Shown piece by piece: positions 9,310-17,361 of a stretch of 52,159 nt of DNA. This DNA comes from Flavobacteriales bacterium (GTDB lineage: Bacteria > Bacteroidota > Bacteroidia > Flavobacteriales > UBA7430). The translations under genes and the position numbers were made by a program. The notes beneath the pieces were generated by a model that searched no databases, was not told where the DNA came from, and saw nothing but the letters and a program-made list of their open reading frames with translations. Numbering within the stretch: the first letter of the stretch is position 1; each line of letters starts with the position of its first letter. The stretch is from positions 1-52,159 of the forward strand of contig JAKMFX010000012.1 in NCBI GenBank assembly GCA_022425195.1, given 5' to 3'.

Positions 9310-10019
9310 GAATTATTCCTGCAATAGACATCATCGATGGTAAGTGTGTACGACTCACAAAAGGGGATTATAGTACTAAGAAGGTATATAATGAGAACCC
9401 TCTAGAAGTTGCAAAAGAATTTGAAGACTATGGAATCAAACACCTACACCTGGTAGATTTAGATGGGGCAAAATCAAAACGCATTATCAATCATAGAATA
9501 CTTGAGAAAATTGCTACCGCTACCGACTTACACATTGATTTTGGCGGTGGATTGAAATCTGATGAAGATTTAAAAATTGCCCTAGAATCAGGCGCCAAAC
9601 AAATAACGGGAGGGAGTATTGCCGCTAAAAATAGACCCGTATTTTTAAATTGGTTACACAAATACGGAGGTCAAAAAATTATATTGGGCGCTGATTGTAT
9701 GAATCGTAAAATTGCCACTGATGGCTGGCTAGAGAGCTCTGAACTCGATCTAATAGAATTTATTAAAGGTTACGAAGCAGAAGGCGTGGCATATGTGATC
9801 TGTACAGACATTTCAAAAGATGGCATGCTTCAAGGCCCTTCTACTGAGTTGTACAAAGAGGTAATTGCCGAAACCAAAGTTAACTTAATCGCTAGCGGAG
9901 GGATTGCTGGCCTTCAGGACCTTATTGATTTGAAAGAGATAGGATGTGAAGGAGCCATACTTGGTAAGGCAATCTATGAAGGTAGAATAACGCTTAAAGA
10001 ACTCAGAGACTTATGTTAA
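9306..10019 (+). CDS. hisA: Phosphoribosylformimino-AICAR phosphate isomerase (ProFAR isomerase)
   Basis: Amadori rearrangement of ProFAR to PRFAR; a (beta/alpha)8 barrel. Shows the N-terminal [19 protein letters not shown] with the first catalytic aspartate, HLVDLDGAK, and the two phosphate-binding glycine motifs [11 protein letters not shown] and [12 protein letters not shown]-terminal [14 protein letters not shown] carries the second catalytic aspartate. 237 residues, usual length. ATGA overlap with hisH; hisF begins seven bases before its end. Confidence 0.95.
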   Translation: MRIIPAIDIIDGKCVRLTKGDYSTKKVYNENPLEVAKEFEDYGIKHLHLVDLDGAKSKRIINHRILEKIATATDLHIDFGGGLKSDEDLKIALESGAKQITGGSIAAKNRPVFLNWLHKYGGQKIILGADCMNRKIATDGWLESSELDLIEFIKGYEAEGVAYVICTDISKDGMLQGPSTELYKEVIAETKVNLIASGGIAGLQDLIDLKEIGCEGAILGKAIYEGRITLKELRDLC

Positions 10020-10771
10020 AGAAAAGGATCATCCCTTGTTTAGACATTCAAAATGGACGTACGGTAAAGGGAGTCAATTTTGTGGGCATAAGAGACGCAG
10101 GAGACCCAATAGATTTGGCGAAAAGATATGTGCTTGAAGGCGCAGATGAATTGGTGTTTTTAGACATTACAGCGACCATAGAAAATAGAGATACCCTCGT
10201 CAGCCTTGTCGAACGTATCGCGCGTGAAATTGACATACCATTTACCGTTGGTGGTGGGATTAATTCTGTTGAGGATGTTTCTAGAATCATTACTGCTGGA
10301 GCAGATAAAGTATCAGTAAACTCTTCAGCAGTACGGCGGCCTGAATTGATAAGAGAGATTGCCGATGAATTCGGTAGTCAATGCGTCACTGTCGCCATAG
10401 ATACTCAAAAATCAAAAGAGGGATGGAAAGTATTTACCCATGGAGGTCGTAAGGAAACAAAGTTGATGACCATCGATTGGGCTAAAAAAGCCGAAGAACT
10501 CGGTGCAGGAGAGATACTCCTAACCTCGATGAATAACGACGGGACAAAAGAAGGATTTGCTTTAGAAATTACAGAAAAAGTGAGTGATCGCGTTAATTTA
10601 CCCGTGATTGCTTCTGGAGGAGCAGGATTTGAAAAAGACTTTGAAATACTTTTTAAAACAACCAAAGCTACAGCTGGATTAGCCGCGAGCATCTTTCACA
10701 ACAATGAGATTCACATTCAGGATTTAAAAAAATATCTTAAAACAAAACAAATACCGGTACGATGCAGATAG
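10013..10771 (+). CDS. hisF: Imidazole glycerol phosphate synthase, cyclase subunit
   Basis: Cyclase partner of HisH, yielding imidazole glycerol phosphate and AICAR (which returns to purine synthesis). Begins [20 protein letters not shown] with the catalytic aspartate; [11 protein letters not shown] and [12 protein letters not shown] are the phosphate-binding repeats, and [14 protein letters not shown] holds the second catalytic aspartate. 252 residues. Overlaps hisA by 7 bases and hisIE by 10, keeping the operon tightly coupled. Confidence 0.95.
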   Translation: MLKKRIIPCLDIQNGRTVKGVNFVGIRDAGDPIDLAKRYVLEGADELVFLDITATIENRDTLVSLVERIAREIDIPFTVGGGINSVEDVSRIITAGADKVSVNSSAVRRPELIREIADEFGSQCVTVAIDTQKSKEGWKVFTHGGRKETKLMTIDWAKKAEELGAGEILLTSMNNDGTKEGFALEITEKVSDRVNLPVIASGGAGFEKDFEILFKTTKATAGLAASIFHNNEIHIQDLKKYLKTKQIPVRCR

Positions 10772-11352
10772 ATTTCACAAAAAATGACGGACTTGTTCCT
10801 GTCATCGTTCAGAATACACTTACGCTTCAGGTTTTAATGCTTGGCTATATGAATCAAGAAGCCTTTGATTTGACCAAAGATAAAGGCTTGGTTACTTTTT
10901 ACAGCCGCAGCAAACAACGCATCTGGATGAAGGGAGAGACCTCAAACAATACACTTAAAGTAGATGAAATTCAATTGGATTGTGACCGTGACACACTTCT
11001 GATTAAAGCCACGCCAAACGGAGTTACCTGTCATACAGGAGCGACCTCCTGTTTTAAAGAAGAAACATCCAAAGGCTTTTTATATGAATTGGAAAAAACC
11101 ATCCATGACCGTATTGATCAAGACGATGAAAATTCATACACCAACAAACTATTCAAAAGAGGTGTCAACAAAGTCGCTCAAAAAGTAGGTGAGGAAGCAG
11201 TAGAGGTGGTTATTGAAGCCAAGGATCATAACGATGATTTGTTTAAAAATGAAGTTGCCGATTTAACATATCATTTACTAATTCTTCTCAAGTACAAAAA
11301 AATGACTTTTGAGGACATTGAGCAAATCCTTAAAGACAGAGCATCAAAATAG
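10762..11352 (+). CDS. hisI: Bifunctional phosphoribosyl-AMP cyclohydrolase / phosphoribosyl-ATP pyrophosphatase
   Basis: HisIE fusion for steps 2 and 3. N-terminal cyclohydrolase (about residues 1-110): [30 protein letters not shown], metal ligands around [10 protein letters not shown] and the cysteine in [13 protein letters not shown]-terminal MazG-like pyrophosphatase (about 110-196): [26 protein letters not shown] and [14 protein letters not shown] with the conserved acidic helix residues. Last gene of the operon; no strong terminator follows before the next promoter at 11412. With it the operon encodes every enzyme from PRPP to histidine. Confidence 0.95.
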   Translation: MQIDFTKNDGLVPVIVQNTLTLQVLMLGYMNQEAFDLTKDKGLVTFYSRSKQRIWMKGETSNNTLKVDEIQLDCDRDTLLIKATPNGVTCHTGATSCFKEETSKGFLYELEKTIHDRIDQDDENSYTNKLFKRGVNKVAQKVGEEAVEVVIEAKDHNDDLFKNEVADLTYHLLILLKYKKMTFEDIEQILKDRASK

Positions 11353-11411
11353 ATAGAGTTTTTAAATCCGGTGACATTTGTGTACCACAAGTCAAAGAGG
11401 GGTATATTTAC

Positions 11412-11441
11412 TTGTGATATTCAGCAATTTATCTAAATTTG
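11412..11441 (+). promoter_or_regulatory. Promoter of the cysteine leader / reverse-transsulfuration operon
   Basis: TTG at 11412-11414, exactly 19 bases, then TAAATTTG at 11434-11441: a full match to the Bacteroidota TTG-N19-TAnnTTTG promoter, the best in the window. Transcription should begin around 11446-11449, within a few bases of the leader ATG at 11451. Confidence 0.75.
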
Positions 11442-11450
11442 TATACGTAC

Positions 11451-11510
11451 ATGAACGCATTTATTCTACATAAGAACAGTTGTTGTAACAGTTCAAATCT
11501 GACATCCTGA
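11451..11510 (+). CDS. Putative cysteine-sensing leader peptide
   Basis: A 19-codon frame encodes MNAFILHKNSCCNSSNLTS with two adjacent cysteine codons (TGT TGT, 11481-11486) flanked by serines. It sits directly behind a consensus promoter, is followed by a terminator hairpin, and precedes genes that make cysteine. The length equals that of the histidine leader (19 codons) and the architecture is the same. I infer that the translating ribosome pauses when Cys-tRNA is scarce and lets transcription into the operon continue. Two codons is a short run, though cysteine is rare in proteins, so the pair is notable. No homolog known to me; expression unproven. Confidence 0.65.
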   Translation: MNAFILHKNSCCNSSNLTS

Positions 11511-11570
11511 ATGGAGGACAGCCGTGTTATGTAATTACTCACAGCCTATCCAAATGGATGGGTTTTTTTT
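11503..11570 (+). promoter_or_regulatory. Attenuator terminator ahead of the cysteine operon, with candidate antiterminators
   Basis: Stem AGCCTATCC (11543-11551) with GGATGGGTT (11556-11564), four-base loop AAAT, two G-T pairs, then T to 11570, only ten bases before the CBS-like gene. A terminator between promoter and gene implies regulated read-through. Two pairings could compete: TGGAGG (11512-11517) with the 5' arm (six pairs, one bulge), or CATCC (11503-11507) with GGATG (11556-11560). Both sites lie where a ribosome at the leader stop codon (11508) would cover them but one stalled on Cys codons would not. Less clean than the histidine switch. Confidence 0.6.
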
Positions 11571-11579
11571 ATCGAATTC

Positions 11580-12611
11580 ATGAAGAAGTTTAACAGCACC
11601 ATACTAGATGTTATTGGTAACACACCTATCATCAGGCTGAATCAAGTGGCCAACCACGTAGATTCAGATATCTATGTGAAATTGGAGTATATGAATCCAG
11701 GAGGTTCTATCAAAGACCGCATGGGTGTTTATCTATGTCAGAAAGCGGTTGAAAGAGGTGATTTAAAGCCTGGAGGCACCATCATCGAGTCAACGTCTGG
11801 CAATACAGGTGTTGGGATTGCTCTATTTGCCGCAATCAATGGGTACAAGTGTGTCTTTGTTATGGCAGACAAGCAGTCAAAAGAGAAGATAGACAATTTG
11901 AAAGCCTATGGAGCTAAAGTATTGGTCTGTCCCACGAATGTGGAGCCAGAGGATCCTAGGTCATACTATTCGGTGGCAGCCAAACTCGATGGTTTACCTA
12001 ACTCAATATTTCTGAATCAATATGGAAATCTTGACAATGGTGCTTCGCACTATGAAATTACAGGGCCAGAAATATGGGAACAAACACAGGGCGAATTTGA
12101 TACATTCATGGCAGGCGTAGGAACAGGAGGCACCATATCGGGCTGTAGTAGGTTCTTAAAGTCTAAAATGACGAATCTAAAAACAGTAGGTGTCGATTGT
12201 GAGGGCTCTATACTTATGCACTATCATAAAACTGGGAAAATAGGAGAAGCAAAATCCTATGTGGTTGAGGGGATCGGTGAAGATTTCATTCCCGAAAATG
12301 TTATTTTCGATCTTATTGATGAGTTTGTGATGGTCGGTGATGAAGACTCCTTTCACATGACGAGAAGACTTCTTCAAGAAGAGGGGATATATGCTGGTGG
12401 CTCCAGCGGATCGGCAGTTGTAGGCGCGATTAAGTATGCGGAATCTCTAGAAAAACCCGAACGTATTCTTGTGATACTTCCAGATTCTGGGAATCGTTAT
12501 GCTTCGAAAATATTTCAAGAGGACTGGATGAGAGACATGAATTATATTAAAAACGACAAAGCGAAAGACGAATTAGATCTAGAGATCGAAAAAATATTAA
12601 GTAATGACTAA
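11580..12611 (+). CDS. Cystathionine beta-synthase-like PLP enzyme (no CBS domains)
   Basis: Fold-type II PLP enzyme, probably condensing homocysteine with serine (or an activated serine) to cystathionine; cysteine synthase activity is the alternative. PLP lysine is Lys45 in GGSIKDRMG; STSGNTG near residue 72 binds substrate; GVGTGGTISG near 180 binds PLP phosphate. Several stretches follow eukaryotic-type CBS rather than CysK: DPRSYYSVAAKL, DNGASHYEITGPEI, VGVDCEGSIL and EGIGEDFIPENV. At 343 residues it lacks the C-terminal Bateman (CBS-pair) domain that regulates animal CBS. Preceded by the Cys leader attenuator and overlapping the gamma-lyase-like gene by eight bases, it fits reverse transsulfuration. 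Confidence 0.82.
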   Translation: MKKFNSTILDVIGNTPIIRLNQVANHVDSDIYVKLEYMNPGGSIKDRMGVYLCQKAVERGDLKPGGTIIESTSGNTGVGIALFAAINGYKCVFVMADKQSKEKIDNLKAYGAKVLVCPTNVEPEDPRSYYSVAAKLDGLPNSIFLNQYGNLDNGASHYEITGPEIWEQTQGEFDTFMAGVGTGGTISGCSRFLKSKMTNLKTVGVDCEGSILMHYHKTGKIGEAKSYVVEGIGEDFIPENVIFDLIDEFVMVGDEDSFHMTRRLLQEEGIYAGGSSGSAVVGAIKYAESLEKPERILVILPDSGNRYASKIFQEDWMRDMNYIKNDKAKDELDLEIEKILSND

Positions 12612-13764
12612 CTCTAAGAACCTGAAAAAAGGAACTCAAGCAATTCATGTTGGAAATCATCCCGATAAGACTACGGGTGCGGTGATCCCTCCTATATACC
12701 AAACATCTACCTTCGTTCAGTCAAGTCCAGGAGAACACCAAGGATATGAATACTCACGTTCCCACAATCCAACTCGAAGTAGATTGGAAGAATGCCTGGC
12801 CTCATTAGAAAATGCAGATTATGCACTTGTAACCTCAAGCGGAATGTCTGCAATTTCCCTGATTTTCCAAGCATTACCAAAAGGCTCAAAAGTTTTGTGT
12901 GGTGATGATGTATACGGTGGGACCTATCGAATTCTTAATACAATCTATAATGATCGTTTTGAATTAAAACAAGTTAACAGTACAGACTTAGAGGCTGTTC
13001 ATGATGTGCTAAACAGCTACAAACCTGATTTAATATGGTTAGAGTCTCCGACCAACCCAATGTTACAAATCAGTGACATTCATGCCATTGTTGAAGCTTC
13101 TCGTAAAATAGGCGCTAAGGTAGTACTCGACAACACTTTTATGAGTCCCTATTTTCAAAACCCATTGGATTTGGGCGTTGATATGGTGGTTCATTCACTT
13201 ACCAAATACATCAATGGACACAGTGATGTAGTGGGTGGGGCAATTATGCTCAATGATAAAGAACTATATGATAAACTATGGTATCTACAGAATTCTATAG
13301 GCCCTAGTCAATCTCCATTTGACAGTTGGTTGGTTTTGAGGGGAATAAAGACATTGGCCATTCGCATGGAAGCCCATGCAAAGAATGCCATGATCATTGC
13401 TGAATTTCTAGAGAATCACCCCAAGATTGAAAAGGTGATTTATCCGGGCTTGTCTTCTCATCCACAGCATGAATTGGCCAAAAGTCAAATGTCAGGTTTT
13501 GGGGGCATGCTTAGCCTTTATATTAAAGGAGGCTTAGAAGAGACAAAACGCTTTTTAGAAGAAGTGAACCTATTTGTTCTGGCAGAGAGTTTAGGTGGTG
13601 TGGAAAGCTTGATTGAACATCCAGCCATTATGACACATGCATCTGTACCCTCTGAAGAAAGAGCAATATTAGGAATTACAGATAACTTTGTTCGAGTGTC
13701 TGTGGGTATTGAAGATGTCAATGATTTGAAAAAGGATCTAAACGATGCATTAAAAACCATTTAG
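12604..13764 (+). CDS. Cystathionine gamma-lyase/gamma-synthase-family PLP enzyme
   Basis: Cys/Met metabolism PLP enzyme (fold type I). Visible features: YEYSRSHNPTRSRLEECLASLE near residue 48, SSGMSAISL near 79, LESPTNPMLQISD near 142, and the PLP lysine Lys201 in HSLTKYINGHSDVVGG. The C-terminus has ESLGGVESLIEHPAIMTHAS and the RVSVGIED end typical of the family. With the CBS-like gene overlapping upstream, cystathionine gamma-lyase (cystathionine to cysteine, 2-oxobutyrate and ammonia) is the likeliest activity; gamma-synthase, which runs the other way, cannot be excluded from motifs alone. 386 residues, standard length. Confidence 0.85.
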   Translation: MTNSKNLKKGTQAIHVGNHPDKTTGAVIPPIYQTSTFVQSSPGEHQGYEYSRSHNPTRSRLEECLASLENADYALVTSSGMSAISLIFQALPKGSKVLCGDDVYGGTYRILNTIYNDRFELKQVNSTDLEAVHDVLNSYKPDLIWLESPTNPMLQISDIHAIVEASRKIGAKVVLDNTFMSPYFQNPLDLGVDMVVHSLTKYINGHSDVVGGAIMLNDKELYDKLWYLQNSIGPSQSPFDSWLVLRGIKTLAIRMEAHAKNAMIIAEFLENHPKIEKVIYPGLSSHPQHELAKSQMSGFGGMLSLYIKGGLEETKRFLEEVNLFVLAESLGGVESLIEHPAIMTHASVPSEERAILGITDNFVRVSVGIEDVNDLKKDLNDALKTI

Positions 13765-13796
13765 TAAAATGGTTTATTAGAATACAATTAATGTTC

Positions 13797-13831
13797 AAAA
13801 AGCCCCATTTTATTATAAATTGGGGCTTTTT
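13797..13831 (+). terminator. Bidirectional terminator between convergent genes
   Basis: AAAAAGCCCCA (13797-13807) pairs with TGGGGCTTTTT (13821-13831) across a 13-base loop. A residues on one side and T on the other let it end both the plus-strand transsulfuration operon and the minus-strand peptidase gene. Confidence 0.75.
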
Positions 13832-13835
13832 CCTT

Positions 13836-14753
13836 TTAAAGACTTTCCATTAAAACCCTATAAAGCCTTACCATATGGATGATATCATCCTTGTGGACTT
13901 TTTCATCTGGACTGTGGACATGATCTTCAGGAGCGCCCACAAAACACCAATCGAAAGGGTAGGGAGACTTTTGTAAAGCATTGCCATCAGAGCCTCCTGC
14001 ATCTTCAACTTCCAATTGAAACATAAGGTCATTGGCTCTAGCAATACTCACAATCCTATTTACATATGACTTGCGGGGAATGCCTGAATCCCTCATCGAG
14101 ATGGCCACGCCCTTGCCGTGATGCACCCCCTCAGTAACCCATGTGATGTCTGAAATTAAGGCCTGACGAACGCCCATCTGCTCATAAATGTACTTACTCA
14201 AATATCCCACAGAACCGCCACCGGTTTCTTCCCAGCATGAAAAAACAATGAGCCCATCTTTCAAAGTCTCTGCAACCTGAAGCGCACTCCAAATGCCCAG
14301 ACGATTGTCCATGTAGCAGTTTTGAATATATTGATCCGTCTCTCGCCAATTGGGTTTATAGGTTAAATTCGTTCCTGGGTCAATATCTCTATGGAATTTA
14401 TAGCTCAACTTTTTGGTTTCACTGACCACCAATTCGGTTTCAATAGCTCCACCAGAGTCATGACCTATTAACAAGGTGCCCGATTTTAAAACAGGTCCTC
14501 CCAGTTTGACCAGTTGCTTCCCATAACGCACGGTAAAACCTATGGAATCCATATGTGCAAAAATTGCCGTACGGGGCTTTCCAAACTTTAACATCAGGCA
14601 ATCTTGAAAATCATCGCCATAAATGATCTCTGGTATGGAAACCCATTGCTGCATGTTTTCTTTGACATAATTCAACAAAAAAATCTTCATCTGCACCTCA
14701 TCACCTGCTGGCGCATGTATTTCTTGAAGTTTTTCTAAAAGGCTATAGTCCAT
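13836..14753 (-). CDS. M42-family metallo-aminopeptidase
   Basis: Cytoplasmic dinuclear-zinc aminopeptidase of the PepA/glutamyl-aminopeptidase (M42) family, a late peptide-degradation enzyme. Ligand-bearing motifs appear in the family order: FAHMDSIGF near residue 66, MDNRLGIWSALQV near 145, the catalytic SCWEETGGGSVG near 175, SDITWVTEG, and the C-terminal HSPDEKVHKDDI. 305 residues is somewhat shorter than the 340-360 usual for M42, mostly in the N-terminal part, but all key residues seem present. It is downstream of yigZ on the same strand with a 32-base gap, so probably one transcript. Substrate specificity is unknown. Confidence 0.8.
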   Translation of the reverse strand: MDYSLLEKLQEIHAPAGDEVQMKIFLLNYVKENMQQWVSIPEIIYGDDFQDCLMLKFGKPRTAIFAHMDSIGFTVRYGKQLVKLGGPVLKSGTLLIGHDSGGAIETELVVSETKKLSYKFHRDIDPGTNLTYKPNWRETDQYIQNCYMDNRLGIWSALQVAETLKDGLIVFSCWEETGGGSVGYLSKYIYEQMGVRQALISDITWVTEGVHHGKGVAISMRDSGIPRKSYVNRIVSIARANDLMFQLEVEDAGGSDGNALQKSPYPFDWCFVGAPEDHVHSPDEKVHKDDIIHMVRLYRVLMESL

Positions 14754-14785
14754 GTGTTATTATTTTAAATGATGATGAAGTTAAT

Positions 14786-15394
14786 TTAGGCGAGCTTTGT
14801 GATATTGATATTCTTAAGCCCTTTGAATTTTTCGAGTACAGCATTTGAGTTATTTTGTCGACAAGTGAAAAATAATTCACATCCTATTTCTAGTTTTTGA
14901 TCAACAATGGTTAGGCCAAGTTCTTTTACAAATCTCATAACTGTATTAATTTCAGGATAACCACATTCTACGCGAAAGCTGTCATTGATGGTGCATTCAA
15001 CAATTTTTGCATGATCTAAGGCCTTCAAAGCAGCCTCTTTATAAGCGTTCATCATTCCGCCTACACCCAATTTAGTCCCACCAAAATAACGAACAACAAT
15101 AATAGCAACATTGGTAAGCTTCTTAGCGTCAATTTGTCCCAATATAGGTTTACCAGCTGCATTCGTAGGCTCCCCGTCGTCATTAACTCTGTAGGCTGAA
15201 TAATCGGATTTAAATCGGTAAGCATAACAATAATGCCTTGCTGAATGGTGTTCGACCTTTACATCAGTCATTTTTAATTTGAGTTCATTTTCATTGTTGC
15301 AGGGGAAGGCAAATGCATAAAATTTAGAGCCACGATCTTTGTAAAAACCTTCACTGGGATTTTTTAGGGTAAGATATGAATCCATCTGCTTCAT
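14786..15394 (-). CDS. YigZ/IMPACT-family protein
   Basis: UPF0029 family. Signature present: DRGSKFYAFAFPC near residue 20, HHSARHYCYAYRF, DDGEPTNAAGKPIL near 75, and VRYFGGTKLGVGGMMNAY near 105. The C-terminal domain is the small alpha/beta fold found in YigZ. 202 residues is the typical length. Eukaryotic IMPACT modulates translation-factor kinase GCN2; the bacterial role is unclear, with links to ribosome or RNA handling suggested from structure. A second ATG three codons in is possible as start. First gene of a two-gene minus-strand unit with the M42 peptidase. Confidence 0.9.
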   Translation of the reverse strand: MKQMDSYLTLKNPSEGFYKDRGSKFYAFAFPCNNENELKLKMTDVKVEHHSARHYCYAYRFKSDYSAYRVNDDGEPTNAAGKPILGQIDAKKLTNVAIIVVRYFGGTKLGVGGMMNAYKEAALKALDHAKIVECTINDSFRVECGYPEINTVMRFVKELGLTIVDQKLEIGCELFFTCRQNNSNAVLEKFKGLKNINITKLA

Positions 15395-15496
15395 TTTAAA
15401 TCATTTTATCTTCACTAAAGTAAATCAAATTTCGATAAGGTATTGTAAGATTCACCGTATTTAAATGAATGTTCATTTGATATATTATCACCATCA

Positions 15497-15536
15497 TAAT
15501 AGGTAATCTTACCTATTAAAAATTGAGTGATATCAC
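15497..15536. promoter_or_regulatory. Pair of perfect palindromes, operator-like
   Basis: Arms TAATAGGTAA and TTACCTATTA around a central TC (15497-15518) form a perfect 10-bp inverted repeat, and GTGATATCAC (15527-15536) is a second perfect palindrome eight bases on. They lie in the divergent region between yigZ (minus) and the gene at 15623 (plus), 45-85 bases upstream of that gene's -7 box. The half site ACCTAT occurs again at 15535-15540. There is no T run, so a terminator is unlikely; a dimeric regulator site is my inference. Confidence 0.4.
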
Positions 15537-15582
15537 CTATGAATTTACCCTTCACCCTCTTTTTAAATAATTCATATAAGTA

Positions 15583-15590
15583 TATATTTG
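15583..15590 (+). promoter_or_regulatory. Promoter -7 box for the exported jelly-roll protein
   Basis: TATATTTG matches TAnnTTTG. Transcription would start near 15596, which places the ATG at 15623 inside the transcript and an earlier in-frame ATG at 15527 outside it. Confidence 0.5.
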
Positions 15591-15622
15591 CGGTGTTAAA
15601 TCGTTTTAAAATTATCATTCAA

Positions 15623-16279
15623 ATGTGGGTATTAATTTCAATAATTGTAGGCGTGACCCTATTCGGGCTGGAAGAAATCGAGAACAAACATATAATACTG
15701 AAAAAATATGATCTTTCAGTAGGGTATGGATACAGCACTCCAGATATCTCAACGAAAGAATATCAAATAGACGCTCCAGTAAATGAGGCCAGACACAGCG
15801 TAAACACCAAAACTGGGTTTGACATCAACACCTGTTCTAAGCTTCCAATCATACCAGAAGGAGAGTCTTCATCTATCCGTTTAGGTAATAGCAACAACGG
15901 GTCTCAGAGTGAGAAAATTAGTTATTCGTTCTACCTTGACACAAATGACTTAAGTCATTCACTTAGCTATAAATATGCACTTGTTTTTCACACATCAAAA
16001 TCGAATACTGAGGAGCACGTTCAACCAAAGTTTAATGTCAAAGTAATGAGAAATGATCAATTGGTAGAAATATCTCAAGAAGTAAATACCTACTCAAAAC
16101 ATATAAATTTTAATATTGAAAATCAGTCTAAAGACAGAATCATCAGATGGACCAATTGGACATGTGACTATGTCGACCTTAGCTTGTTTAATTTAAATGA
16201 TAAAATCACTGTAGAATTTGAGAGTTATGACTGCGCAAGAGGTGCGCATTTTGGATACGCATATCTAGTCATAGACTAA
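15623..16279 (+). CDS. Exported jelly-roll-domain protein, Bacteroidota type
   Basis: A 218-residue protein with an N-terminal hydrophobic segment (MWVLISIIVGVTLFG), a signal peptide or anchor. The rest resembles the beta-sandwich domain that recurs in large Bacteroidota surface and gliding-type proteins: IRLGNSN near residue 90, then ISYSFYLDTND, YALVFH, PKFNVKVM and the C-terminal WTNWTCDYVDLSLF followed by VEFESYDCARGAHFGYAYL. In those proteins the consensus ends DCxxGGHFGYAYxD; here GAH replaces GGH. It is unusual to see the domain alone with no long partner and no type IX C-terminal signal. ATG 15623 is chosen because the promoter box lies at 15583. Function unknown. Confidence 0.7.
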   Translation: MWVLISIIVGVTLFGLEEIENKHIILKKYDLSVGYGYSTPDISTKEYQIDAPVNEARHSVNTKTGFDINTCSKLPIIPEGESSSIRLGNSNNGSQSEKISYSFYLDTNDLSHSLSYKYALVFHTSKSNTEEHVQPKFNVKVMRNDQLVEISQEVNTYSKHINFNIENQSKDRIIRWTNWTCDYVDLSLFNLNDKITVEFESYDCARGAHFGYAYLVID

Positions 16280-16293
16280 TACAATAGGCTTGA

Positions 16294-17325
16294 TTACTTG
16301 TAATGAATCATCAATTGATCTGAGGAAACCGAATCAATAACTTTTTTTGATGAGGTCAATTGAGGAGCAGCAAGTCCATCAGAAAGTAATTCAGATCCAA
16401 TAAATACTCTGGCTTCATCCCATAAACCAATATCTATAAAAGATTGTAAGGTTTGTTTACCCCCCTCAATAATGACGGAATGAATATTTCTTTGGTAGAG
16501 TGCATCCATGACCTCTTTTTGAAGTATGTTAAAGTTGATGCTTAGGTATTCGGTATAGGTGGTATTGTCTTTGAACTTCTCGGTAAAAACTAAAGTTTTC
16601 ACAGAATCGTCAAAAACATGAAGTGTATCTGGAAGTCGCAAATCCTTATCGATAACCAGCCTTAAAGGGGAGTTGCCTTCCCAAAGACGAGCAGTAAGCA
16701 TGGGATTGTCTAGTTCAACAGTTCTCGTTCCTACCAGAATAGAAGCCTCTTCAGTTCGCCATCTGTGGACAAGCTTTTTAGACGCTGCACTCGAAATCCA
16801 CAGAGGTTTACCCGGCTCTTGATCTTTTGGAGCGATGAAACCGTCTTTACTTTCTGCCCATTTTAAAATGATATAGGGCCTATGTTTCACATGAAAAGTA
16901 AAGAAACGCTTATGAGATTCTTCACAAGCCTCTTTCAATACATCTACTTTAACCTCAACTCCTGCATTTCGGAGCATTTCAATTCCCTTTCCAGAAACTT
17001 TAGAGAAAGGATCCACACAGCCAATAACCACCCTGGGGATTTCATGATTGATAATTAATTGCGCACAGGGTGGAGTCTTCCCAAAATGAGCACAAGGCTC
17101 TAAGTTCACGTAGATTGTTGATGCTTTAAGTAAAGTCTTATCCTGAACAGAATCAACCGCATTTACTTCTGCATGAGGGCAACCTGCTTTTACATGCCAG
17201 CCTTCTCCAATAATCTTATCTTGGTGAACAATCACTGACCCTACCATAGGGTTAGGGTATGTTTTACCCAAACCCAAACGAGCAAGTTCAAGACATCTAT
17301 TCATGTAAAATTCATCCCTATGCAT
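16294..17325 (-). CDS. ribD: Bifunctional riboflavin deaminase/reductase
   Basis: Steps 2 and 3 of riboflavin synthesis from the GTP-derived pyrimidine. N-terminal deaminase (about residues 1-145) has the zinc motif: PHAEVNA near residue 50 and EPCAHFGKTPPCA near 75. The opening HRDEFYMNRCLELARLG and YPNPMVGSVIV are family signatures. The C-terminal reductase (about 145-343) shows RPYIILKWAESKDGFIA and VIIEGGKQTLQSFI. 343 residues is normal. It is divergent from prmC across only 36 bases; a CAAAAATA sequence at 17330 (TATTTTTG on the minus strand) may be its -7 box, implying an almost leaderless mRNA. RibBA lies at 48792, so the pathway genes are scattered. Confidence 0.93.
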   Translation of the reverse strand: MHRDEFYMNRCLELARLGLGKTYPNPMVGSVIVHQDKIIGEGWHVKAGCPHAEVNAVDSVQDKTLLKASTIYVNLEPCAHFGKTPPCAQLIINHEIPRVVIGCVDPFSKVSGKGIEMLRNAGVEVKVDVLKEACEESHKRFFTFHVKHRPYIILKWAESKDGFIAPKDQEPGKPLWISSAASKKLVHRWRTEEASILVGTRTVELDNPMLTARLWEGNSPLRLVIDKDLRLPDTLHVFDDSVKTLVFTEKFKDNTTYTEYLSINFNILQKEVMDALYQRNIHSVIIEGGKQTLQSFIDIGLWDEARVFIGSELLSDGLAAPQLTSSKKVIDSVSSDQLMIHYK

Positions 17326-17361
17326 ACATCAAAAATAGTCAAAATGCATTAGTTTTAGGCC

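Noticed and set aside
11353-11579. SAM or T-box riboswitch before the transsulfuration genes
   Set aside because: No conserved core of either is visible; the leader peptide and terminator explain the region better.
15415-15618. 67-codon minus-strand frame upstream of yigZ
   Set aside because: It contains the palindromes and the plus-strand promoter box, has no promoter of its own and no recognisable domain. A decayed or small real gene cannot be fully excluded.
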